Shown in pieces: positions 8,051-13,320 of a DNA stretch of 13,320 nt. The notes under the pieces are model-generated. The model worked only from the letters and a program-made list of their open reading frames with translations. It made no database searches and was not told the origin of the DNA. Location: positions 1-13,320 of the forward strand of contig CAIQLZ010000033.1 in assembly GCA_903872785.1 (NCBI GenBank), given 5' to 3'. The position numbers were made by a program, and so were the translations under genes. Each line of letters opens with the position of its first letter. Position 1 is the stretch's first letter. The DNA comes from Candidatus Levyibacteriota bacterium. GTDB lineage: Bacteria > Patescibacteriota > Microgenomatia > Levybacterales > UBA12049.

Positions 8051-8112
8051 TAAAAAACTGTCACTTAAGCCAAGTGACTGACAGAATATACAACAAAACT
8101 AAAAAACTGTCA
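8051..8112. repeat. 13-bp direct repeat TAAAAAACTGTCA flanking the groES promoter
   Basis: Identical copies at 8051-8063 and 8100-8112, 49 bases apart start to start. Read toward groES, one copy (TGACAGTTTTTTA) includes most of the -35 box and the other forms the downstream arm of the operator-like palindrome and its T-run. It may be a duplicated regulator site or the scar of a local duplication. Confidence 0.6.
8058..8084 (-). promoter_or_regulatory. Operator-like palindrome / 5' hairpin at the groES transcription start
   Basis: GTCACTT (8060-8066) and AAGTGAC (8072-8078) are perfect inverted repeats with a 5-base spacer, and CTGTCA (8058-8063) with TGACAG (8079-8084) form a second, overlapping pair. 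The site covers the predicted start point near 8078, a classic repressor position. It is not CIRCE (TTAGCACTC-N9-GAGTGCTAA). As RNA the 7-bp hairpin is followed by AG and six Us, so it could also act as a weak attenuator or a 5' stabilising hairpin. Confidence 0.55.
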
Positions 8113-8113
8113 A
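8085..8113 (-). promoter_or_regulatory. groES-groEL promoter
   Basis: On the minus strand a perfect -35 TTGACA (8108-8113), a 17-base spacer and a -10 TATATT (8085-8090, 5 of 6). It is the best match to the housekeeping sigma-70 consensus in the window. The predicted start is near 8078, leaving a leader of about 35 bases before the groES ATG. Confidence 0.8.
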
Positions 8114-8474
8114 GGGATGAAATATCTTCTCAGTAAGTATTACCCAAAAGATACCATAGGTTTTCTTTATTCTTTAAAATAACTGCAAACTTATTGCCGT
8201 TAGTCTTACTGAGTATCTTGCATGCGTTAATCTGCTGACACTAGCATCGTGATATCGCTTCAGATACATCTTTATGCGCAAGGGCCCAAAGTAGCAATTC
8301 TGTCTCAAATACACAATTTTTTCAACATTATGCGTCAGTTATCCTGTATGGGGAAAGAACATCAAGTTTCCATTTCTGTAATCGTATTGTTTCTTTTTCC
8401 GACATATTTTTAACTTTCTGTATATTATTTTAAAAAGCATTCGCTATGTCCTGCAGTTTTATACAGAGTTGACA
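8108..8474 (-). mobile_element. Putative limits of a decayed IS481-type insertion sequence
   Basis: The transposase relic lies between TGTCAA (8108-8113) and its inverted copy TTGACA (8469-8474). IS481-family ends typically begin TGT, and the relic's reading direction (from the right end leftward, with about 65 bases before its first ATG) suits an element of this layout. At 367 bases it would be a heavily deleted copy of an element normally near 1 kb. The terminal match is only six bases and no target-site duplication is visible, so the borders are tentative; both hexamers also fit as -35 boxes. Confidence 0.35.
8130..8405 (-). pseudogene. Frameshifted N-terminal relic of an IS481-type (integrase-like) transposase
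   Basis: Three consecutive minus-strand frames join into one recognisable protein. Frame one starts at the ATG 8403-8405 (MSEKETIRLQKWKLDVL... SPYRITD). A one-base slip near 8333 leads into HNVEKIVYLRQ then NCYFGPLRIKMYLKRYHD (about 8332-8237). A second slip near 8238 gives INACKILSKTNGNKFAVIL, ending at TGA 8130-8132. The middle block matches the helix-turn-helix region of IS481-type transposases, typically 'KIVYLRQ-Y-FGP-RI-MYLKRYHD'. The third block corresponds to the 'VYRILKRNGLNRLP' region that follows. The DDE catalytic domain is entirely missing. This is a dead, partly deleted transposase that occupies most of the gap between groES and the PKD gene; the assignment is from memory of the family. 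Confidence 0.75.
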
Positions 8475-8509
8475 TACCTTTCTTTTCTGTATACCATAAA
8501 TTCAGAGGA
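8469..8509 (+). promoter_or_regulatory. Promoter and ribosome binding site of the cohesin-like/PKD gene
   Basis: A perfect -35 TTGACA (8469-8474) is followed after 17 bases by TACCAT (8492-8497, 4 of 6), putting the start near 8504. The ribosome binding site AGAGGA (8504-8509) is four bases from the ATG, so the leader would be only about ten bases. A weaker upstream alternative is CCGACA (8399-8404) with TATATT (8421-8426) after a 16-base spacer. Confidence 0.5.
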
Positions 8510-8513
8510 TTTT

Positions 8514-9656
8514 ATGTCCACCTTTTCGTCATACAAAAAAATATTCTTGTTAGTTTTTACAATAGCAATTCTTGTGGCAATTCCTTTTTCCGTATACATT
8601 GCCCAAAAACGCCAACAGACAACTACCAAAGCTGCCGCATCCACTGTTCTTTCTCTTGAGCCTTCTTCAACAACATTAAAGCAGAATGAAACTTTGACAC
8701 TGAATATTACATTAAATCCAGGTTCAGGTACTTCCGCTAATCAAGTCTCTTTTGTAAGATTAGCTATCAGTTTTGACGCCTCAAAATTTACAACATTGCC
8801 AAATAGTCTAACTGTAAATCCGGATTCATCAAATAAATTAACTTACATAATTGATGAGCCTAAATATGATAACACCGCCGGAAAAGCATCCATTTCTTTA
8901 TCTATCGGATCCGATCCGACAAATGCGATAAAAACAAAAACCAAAATCGCAGTTTTGCAGCTTAAAGCCATAGCTACAACAACTCCCAATACCAGCATTA
9001 CATTTGATTCTGCCCCCAACACGCAAGTATTATCAGTTGCATCTTCAGACCAGACAAATGAGAATACATTGTCAACGACTATTCCTGCAACAGTAATTAT
9101 CACTGCCGCAACAGGTACTACTACGCCAACCAATACCCCAATTCCAACTACCACCTCCGTCATTACTCCTATAACTACTATCGCACCTCCTATAACTAGT
9201 ACCACATCTGGACAAGAACAGTCTCCTGTCTGTTCCAGCCTGGACATCAATGGCCCAACAAGCGGAATTGCTCCTTATTCTCTCACATTCACTGTAACGG
9301 GCAGTGATCCTGACGGCACTATCAGTAAAATCTCTTATAATTTCGGAGATTCCATTGAAGATGTAACAGCAGGAGGAGGCATAGGAACAAGTTCCGTAAG
9401 CGGACAATTAGTTCACGTCTACAATGCTCCGGGAGTATATACTGCCTACGCAACTTTAACCAACAATAAAAACAATCTAAGCATTCAACAAGCCAGCTGT
9501 GCTAAAACTATCACAATCAACTCTGCTAATTTAAATGGATCTCCTCAACCGTCAATTTCACCGCTTCCGCCAACCGGAGACGGAAAGATCATATTTAATC
9601 TTGGAACGTTGGGAGTTATAATTACAATTGTAGGCGGAGCCCTGCTGCTGCTTTAG
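8514..9656 (+). CDS. Exported cohesin-like + PKD-domain surface protein with LPPTG-type C-terminus
   Basis: A 380-residue exported protein. The N-terminal hydrophobic helix (about 9-30) is a signal or anchor. Residues about 44-195 look like a cohesin-type beta sandwich (VLSLEPSSTTLKQNETLTLNITL, VRLAISFDASKF, IAVLQLKAIA, SITFD). A Thr/Pro-rich linker (about 197-233) leads to a PKD domain (about 240-336: GTISKISYNFGDS, HVYNAPGVYTAYATLTNN) bracketed by C240 and C329, which could form a disulfide. LPPTG (351-355) followed by a hydrophobic stretch to the end resembles a sortase signal but lacks the usual basic tail. The ATG at 8514 is chosen because AGAGGA precedes it; an upstream in-frame TTG at 8469 lies in the -35 box. 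Probably a cell-surface adhesion or scaffold protein. Its stop overlaps the lepA stop. Confidence 0.8.
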   Translation: MSTFSSYKKIFLLVFTIAILVAIPFSVYIAQKRQQTTTKAAASTVLSLEPSSTTLKQNETLTLNITLNPGSGTSANQVSFVRLAISFDASKFTTLPNSLTVNPDSSNKLTYIIDEPKYDNTAGKASISLSIGSDPTNAIKTKTKIAVLQLKAIATTTPNTSITFDSAPNTQVLSVASSDQTNENTLSTTIPATVIITAATGTTTPTNTPIPTTTSVITPITTIAPPITSTTSGQEQSPVCSSLDINGPTSGIAPYSLTFTVTGSDPDGTISKISYNFGDSIEDVTAGGGIGTSSVSGQLVHVYNAPGVYTAYATLTNNKNNLSIQQASCAKTITINSANLNGSPQPSISPLPPTGDGKIIFNLGTLGVIITIVGGALLLL

Positions 9657-11395
9657 TTACTCTCTTCAATCATAGAAAGTAGCGCATCCTGAGGAATGGA
9701 TATTTTCGCCTGCAAAATCATACGTGATTTCCCTTTTTTCTGTGCTTCTAACAGCTTATCTTTTCTTCTTCTGTCCCCTCCGGACATTTTGGCCAAAACA
9801 TCTTTTCTGAAAGGGGGAATTTCCTCACGGGCCACAATATTTCCGTCTGCAATTCCCTGGATAATTTGTCTGAATTGTTGCCTTGGTAAGGAATTTTTAA
9901 GTTTTTCCGTTTTTTTTCTCGCAACACTAATTGCCTCATCTTTATATGCAAGTTCCGATAAAATATCAATTGCAATATCATTTACTTTTATTTCTACTTT
10001 TGTTAAATCAGCTATTTTATAAGATGTAACTTCATAATCCAAACTGGCAAATCCTTCTGACGCTGATTTTAAATCCGAAGAAATTCCTCTAATAAACATG
10101 CTGTAGGGCATATCGTAAGATAATACCGCATAGCTTTCGTGATAATTTAAATCTAAAAGATTTCCTTTTCGGCTTTGACAGATACTCATGATCGGACCAA
10201 CGTAATTTTTTGGTGCGTAAACAATTAATTTCATATAGGGCTCGAGCATGGTTCCGTCCGGTCTTTTGTCATACAGAACCTGAGGCATTGTCAATAAAAT
10301 TTCAAGATTAAATTCCTGTTTTATTCTTTCTTTAACGATTTGAGCATGTAAAAGTCCTAAAAATCCCACCCTAAATCCGCTTCCCAAATATGACGAATAT
10401 TCTTCCGTATAAGTTAAAGCCGTATCATTTAACGTCAGTTTCGCAAGAGAATCTTTTAAATAAATAAAATTATTTGTATCTTTTGGATACACTCCAAAAA
10501 ATATCATAGGCTTGGGAATTTTATATCCCGGCAATGGCTTAAATCCTTCCTTCGGATTTTGAACTTGGGTAACAGTGTCTCCAACACGGACTTTCCGAAT
10601 ATCTTTAATTCCTGTAATAATATAGCCAATCTCTCCGGTTGCCAGGGCGCTCGCAGAAACCAAATGCGGAGAAAAATATCCTAAATCTGTAATTTCAGAT
10701 TCAAGATAATTTTGATATAATTTTATTTTTCCCCCCTTCAGAACTTGTCCATCTACTATCCTAACGTAAGCAACCACTCCGCGGAATTCATCATATACCG
10801 CGTCAAAAATTAATCCCCGCAATGCCTTATTTTTCTCTCCTGAGGGACTGGGAAATCTTTTAATAATTTCGCCTAAAAGATTTTCTACATTTTCACCCGT
10901 TTTTGCCGAAACATAAATTATTTCTTCTTGTTTAAAGCTAAAAGCTTCAATTAATTCTTTGCTTGTTGTTTCTATTTGAGCATTCGGCAAATCAATTTTG
11001 TTAACAACGGGAATTAACACTAAGTTTTGTTTTTTGGCTGCTCTGAAATGAGCAACTGTCTGAGCTTGAATTCCTTGAGTTGCATCCACCAATAATATTG
11101 CCCCTTCACAGGCAGCTAAAGTTCGGGAAACTTCATATGAAAAATCAACATGACCAGGAGTGTCAATTAAATTTAAAATATAATCTTGGGAATCTAAGGT
11201 AAATTTCATGCGGACAGGAGCAAGTTTAATTGTTATTCCACGGCGTCTGCTTATTGGATTTTGATCTAAATACTGCTCTTGCATCTTACCTTTCTCAATG
11301 GTTTTTGTAATTTCTAAAAACCTATCTGCAAGAGTAGATTTGCCATGATCAACATGGGCAATAATTGCAAAATTTCTTATTTGTGTTTGAGACAT
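9653..11395 (-). CDS. lepA: Elongation factor 4 (LepA)
   Basis: A ribosome-associated translational GTPase that back-translocates or remodels stalled ribosomes. The 580 residues include G1 AHVDHGKST (13-21), the switch-I region GITIK (53-57), G3 DTPGH (78-82), G4 NKID (132-135), G5 SAKTG (about 163-167) and the LepA-specific C-terminal domain ending MSGGDRRRKDKLLEAQKKGK and ILQAKISIPQDALL. Length is close to the roughly 600 usual. The motif normally reading RERGIT is RRRGIT here (R50-R52), an unusual Glu-to-Arg change. Start is the ATG at 11395; a promoter sits so close that the mRNA is probably leaderless. It lies downstream of murJ on the same strand, 33 bases apart, and its stop interlocks with that of the convergent PKD gene (4-base overlap). 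Confidence 0.96.
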   Translation of the reverse strand: MSQTQIRNFAIIAHVDHGKSTLADRFLEITKTIEKGKMQEQYLDQNPISRRRGITIKLAPVRMKFTLDSQDYILNLIDTPGHVDFSYEVSRTLAACEGAILLVDATQGIQAQTVAHFRAAKKQNLVLIPVVNKIDLPNAQIETTSKELIEAFSFKQEEIIYVSAKTGENVENLLGEIIKRFPSPSGEKNKALRGLIFDAVYDEFRGVVAYVRIVDGQVLKGGKIKLYQNYLESEITDLGYFSPHLVSASALATGEIGYIITGIKDIRKVRVGDTVTQVQNPKEGFKPLPGYKIPKPMIFFGVYPKDTNNFIYLKDSLAKLTLNDTALTYTEEYSSYLGSGFRVGFLGLLHAQIVKERIKQEFNLEILLTMPQVLYDKRPDGTMLEPYMKLIVYAPKNYVGPIMSICQSRKGNLLDLNYHESYAVLSYDMPYSMFIRGISSDLKSASEGFASLDYEVTSYKIADLTKVEIKVNDIAIDILSELAYKDEAISVARKKTEKLKNSLPRQQFRQIIQGIADGNIVAREEIPPFRKDVLAKMSGGDRRRKDKLLEAQKKGKSRMILQAKISIPQDALLSMIEESN

Positions 11396-11403
11396 ACCAA
11401 CGT

Positions 11404-11432
11404 AGTATAGTGGGGGAAAAAAGATAAATCAA
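11404..11432 (-). promoter_or_regulatory. lepA promoter, predicted leaderless start
   Basis: On the minus strand TTGATT (11427-11432, 4 of 6) overlaps the murJ TGA stop and is followed after 17 bases by TATACT (11404-11409, 5 of 6). Only eight bases (11396-11403) separate the -10 from the lepA ATG, so transcription would start within about two bases of the start codon. No Shine-Dalgarno could fit. Confidence 0.6.
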
Positions 11433-13096
11433 TTTAGGGTTCGCGTAATTTCTATTGCCTCATCACTTCTACCTAATATTTCTCTCCAATTCCCAATTTT
11501 CTTAAAAACCAGTAAAAAAGTACTTGCTTCTTTGACATTAAAAAGCCAGGTTAAAAAAAGATAGAAAGAAAGCCCGATGAGACTTGAAATTCCCGTAAGA
11601 AATATTAAATTTATAGTACGGGTCGTATCAAAAACTAATTGATCCAAAAGCTTTATCGGAATATATAAAGAAATACCTGTAAAAAAAGTCGCTGTAAAAA
11701 TCTTAAGAGGAGTAAGAAGCATTAAAGACTTGGGAAATCCCCCAATCTTTCTATATAGTAAAATAAGCAGCACTATTAGCTGAAAAATATTGGATAAAGT
11801 AAATGCAAAAGCGATGCTTTGAATATCCATGTTTTGAACAAGTACAAAATAATATCCTAAAACAATAAGAAATGCAGTTGAAAAAGCGCTAACAATAAGA
11901 GGGATAAATGAATTATGCAATGCATAAAATGCCCGGTAAAAAAGAGCAATTAATGCTTGAGCAAAAATAGAAAGAGACAAAAATGCAAGTATGTGCCCTG
12001 TTAATACTGTTGCCGACCAGTCAAATTTTTCTGCTCCATAGATTAGTCTAACAATAGGGATACGGAGAACAAGCATAACTGCCGACACCGGAAGAATAAG
12101 ATAGAGTATCTGGTTAAAACTCGTAATAAAGGTTATTTTAAAATTATCCAAATTATTTTTTTCTCTGGAAAGAGTTGGAAACGCAGCCTGAGCAATACTA
12201 AGGCCGATCAACGAAACGGAAGCAAACATAAGGGTTTGGGCTGAATTAAAAAGTAAATTAGTACGTCCTGGCTGAGCCATAAATGCAATAATTGCTGCAA
12301 TAACAATCGTACCAATTTGTTGCACTCCAACCTGAATAGTGCGAGGCCACATCAACATAAATACCTTGTTTAATCCCTTGGATTTAAGAAAGCTGTAGGA
12401 TGGAACAAAAGAAAATCCTACTTTTTTGGCAAGGGGCAACTGAAGCGCTACAAAAATAATTGAGCCCAGAATAATTCCAAGTGGAGCAGCATAAATTCCG
12501 AAATATTGATGAAAAAAAAGAATGCCAATTATTATTCCTAGATTGTAAAATGCGGCTGCTATTCCGGGAATGAAAAAATGATTATACGATTGAAGCATTG
12601 CGCTAAAAAACGAACCTATCAGATAGATCAATTGCCCAACAACAATAACCCTCATTAAATTTACCATAAGATTCATGTCAGATTTCGAAAAATTCCCTCC
12701 TCCATTAAAAATAGAGAGTATCTGAGGCGCAAAAACTACAAGGACAAGCGAAAAAACTATAAATACGACAATTCCCGTTACCAAAAGAGTTGATGCCATT
12801 TTGTGCGCTTTATCTTCTTCGCCCTTTGATAAGTATTCAGAAAAAACCGGTATAAAGGCAGATGCTAAAGCTGCCGCAATAGTTAATTGGAAAATAGTGT
12901 CAGGAAGTATTGAAGCATAATTATAAATTCCTAAAGTATTAGATGGACCAAAAATAGAAAACAATAATCTTGTGCGTAGCAATCCTAAGATTTGAGACAA
13001 AATTACGGTTGCCATTATTATAAAAGCGGCAGAAAGAATATTGGTTTGACGAGCTAGAAGCATGTTGAAGCTTTTTTTTAAAAAATTCTGAACCAT
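11429..13096 (-). CDS. murJ: Lipid II flippase-like MurJ (MOP superfamily)
   Basis: A polytopic protein of 555 residues with about 14 membrane helices, expected to flip lipid-linked peptidoglycan precursor to the outer membrane face. The family start is clear: LLARQTNILSAAFIIMATVILSQILGLLR, then the first-loop region to AFIPVFSEYLSKG (81-92). Later landmarks include AFPTLSREKNN and FALTLSNIFQ. By eye alignment with E. coli MurJ, R24 is kept (R41), but the positions of R18, D39 and R52 carry Q35, G56 and F69, so the substrate groove may differ. The ATG at 13096 gives a normal N-terminus; Met12 is a possible alternative. It diverges from rpsT across 36 bases and has a promoter with almost no leader. 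It ends in TGA, 33 bases before lepA in the same frame. Confidence 0.93.
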   Translation of the reverse strand: MVQNFLKKSFNMLLARQTNILSAAFIIMATVILSQILGLLRTRLLFSIFGPSNTLGIYNYASILPDTIFQLTIAAALASAFIPVFSEYLSKGEEDKAHKMASTLLVTGIVVFIVFSLVLVVFAPQILSIFNGGGNFSKSDMNLMVNLMRVIVVGQLIYLIGSFFSAMLQSYNHFFIPGIAAAFYNLGIIIGILFFHQYFGIYAAPLGIILGSIIFVALQLPLAKKVGFSFVPSYSFLKSKGLNKVFMLMWPRTIQVGVQQIGTIVIAAIIAFMAQPGRTNLLFNSAQTLMFASVSLIGLSIAQAAFPTLSREKNNLDNFKITFITSFNQILYLILPVSAVMLVLRIPIVRLIYGAEKFDWSATVLTGHILAFLSLSIFAQALIALFYRAFYALHNSFIPLIVSAFSTAFLIVLGYYFVLVQNMDIQSIAFAFTLSNIFQLIVLLILLYRKIGGFPKSLMLLTPLKIFTATFFTGISLYIPIKLLDQLVFDTTRTINLIFLTGISSLIGLSFYLFLTWLFNVKEASTFLLVFKKIGNWREILGRSDEAIEITRTLN

Positions 13097-13097
13097 G

Positions 13098-13126
13098 TTG
13101 TATTCTATAGTATAGCATGCTAAAAT
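13098..13126 (+). promoter_or_regulatory. rpsT promoter, predicted leaderless start
   Basis: Extended -10 TGCTAAAAT (13118-13126) with a weak -35 TTGTAT (13098-13103) 17 bases upstream of the hexamer. Six bases (13127-13132) separate the -10 from the ATG, so the transcript would start at the start codon itself. It shares the palindrome TAGCATGCTA (13113-13122) with the divergent murJ promoter. Confidence 0.55.
13109..13117 (-). promoter_or_regulatory. murJ promoter (extended -10)
   Basis: On the minus strand TGCTATACT (13109-13117) is an extended -10; no good -35 lies upstream, which the TGn motif can compensate. The start would be near 13102, about six bases before the murJ ATG, with no Shine-Dalgarno in between. 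It overlaps the rpsT -10 through a shared 10-bp palindrome. Confidence 0.55.
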
Positions 13127-13132
13127 AACATA

Positions 13133-13320
13133 ATGCCAATAATAAAAAGTGCCAAGAAAAAATTAAAAGTTGACAAAAAAAGAGAAACCTCTAATAAAAA
13201 GGTTAAGGCTCTTATTAATTTTTTTATTAAAAAAGCTCAAAAAAAACCAACTCCAGAAAGTATAAAAAAAGCTTTCAAAGTTATTGATAAAGGAGTGAAA
13301 AAAAATATATTCCATAAAAA
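13133..13320 (+). CDS. rpsT: Small ribosomal subunit protein bS20, 3'-truncated by the window end
   Basis: The first 62 codons of a small, lysine-rich protein that binds 16S rRNA early in 30S assembly. The opening MPIIKSAKKKLKVDKKRE is the classic S20 N-terminus, followed by NKKVKALINFFIKKAQ and PTPESIKKAFKVIDKGVKKNIFHK, matching the family's three-helix bundle. The normal length is about 85-90 residues, so roughly the last quarter to third is beyond the window. The protein is divergently transcribed from murJ. The ATG is placed six bases after a good extended -10, and there is no room for a Shine-Dalgarno. Confidence 0.93.
   Translation, partial: MPIIKSAKKKLKVDKKRETSNKKVKALINFFIKKAQKKPTPESIKKAFKVIDKGVKKNIFHK

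Noticed and set aside
8058..8084. CIRCE/HrcA operator upstream of groES.
   Set aside because: The palindrome shares neither the TTAGCACTC half-site nor the 9-base spacer.
8129..8213. Inverted repeat CTCAGTAAG / CTTACTGAG, 9 bp with a 67-base gap.
   Set aside because: Both copies fall inside the transposase relic, not at its ends, and flanking bases do not extend the pairing; probably chance.
8114..8468. tRNA, tmRNA, SRP or other known RNA in the long gap before the PKD gene.
   Set aside because: No T-loop, CCA end or other conserved motif of these RNAs; the transposase relic explains most of the stretch.
8469..8513. Start of the PKD gene at the in-frame TTG (8469).
   Set aside because: It lies in the -35 box and adds residues before a proper signal sequence; the ATG at 8514 has a Shine-Dalgarno.
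8843..9407. Minus-strand open frames opposite the PKD gene.
   Set aside because: Low-complexity complement of the Thr/Pro linker, with no upstream signals.
11396..11431. murJ and lepA are in the same frame, separated by one TGA and eleven sense codons, as if a recoded TGA made a fusion.
   Set aside because: lepA has its own ATG with a standard N-terminus and a good promoter overlapping the TGA; the eleven codons look non-coding, and a MurJ-LepA fusion makes no biological sense.
1..13320. CRISPR array or prophage/defence island.
   Set aside because: No regularly spaced repeats, cas, integrase, restriction or toxin-antitoxin genes; the gene content is envelope and housekeeping.

Overview
This AT-rich window looks like a chromosomal segment of a small-genome bacterium, most likely the Candidate Phyla Radiation and probably the Microgenomates side. 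The evidence is an MraY/WecA-like protein with a 'NWSKGVDGQMPG' signature that I associate from memory with CPR genomes, single-exported-domain surface proteins, very tight gene packing and heavy use of AT-rich codons. TGA works as a stop (it ends murJ), so the code is standard. The taxon is an inference; the gene calls do not depend on it.

Layout. Positions 2-5116 (+) hold a five-gene envelope-glycan operon: a GT2 glycosyltransferase (probably entering from the left), a GT39/PMT-like membrane glycosyltransferase, a small three-helix membrane protein, an MraY/WecA-like phosphotransferase and a UbiA-family enzyme of the polyprenyl-phosphate phosphoribosyltransferase type. Gaps run from +15 to -29 bases. 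Converging on it with 1 base between stops is an exported PEGA-PEGA-SH3 protein (5118-5954, -). Its promoter lies just after groEL and its leader (about 5955-6063) is GC-rich and foldable. groES-groEL (6087-8043, -) follow. Then comes a 470-base gap (8044-8513) holding the groES promoter with an operator-like palindrome, a frameshifted relic of an IS481-type transposase not previously evident as an ORF, and a promoter for the exported cohesin-like/PKD protein (8514-9656, +). That gene's stop interlocks with the stop of lepA (9653-11395, -). murJ (11429-13096, -) lies upstream of lepA, and rpsT (13133 to the window end, +) diverges from murJ over 36 bases.

How it fits together. The left operon supplies lipid-linked sugar carriers and glycosyltransferases. 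murJ would flip a lipid-linked cell-wall precursor. The two exported proteins are plausible envelope-facing products, and the Thr/Pro-rich linker of the PKD protein is a conceivable target of the PMT-like enzyme. groESL, lepA and rpsT are housekeeping.

Most interesting. (1) The PEGA/SH3 gene leader can form a closing stem that contains the ribosome binding site and encloses two hairpins, with a mutually exclusive alternative stem: a riboswitch- or thermosensor-like layout. (2) The transposase relic is bounded by outward-facing TTGACA hexamers that serve as the -35 boxes of both neighbouring genes. (3) rpsT and murJ share a palindromic pair of extended -10 boxes, and rpsT and lepA appear to be leaderless. 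No tRNA, rRNA or CRISPR array was seen.
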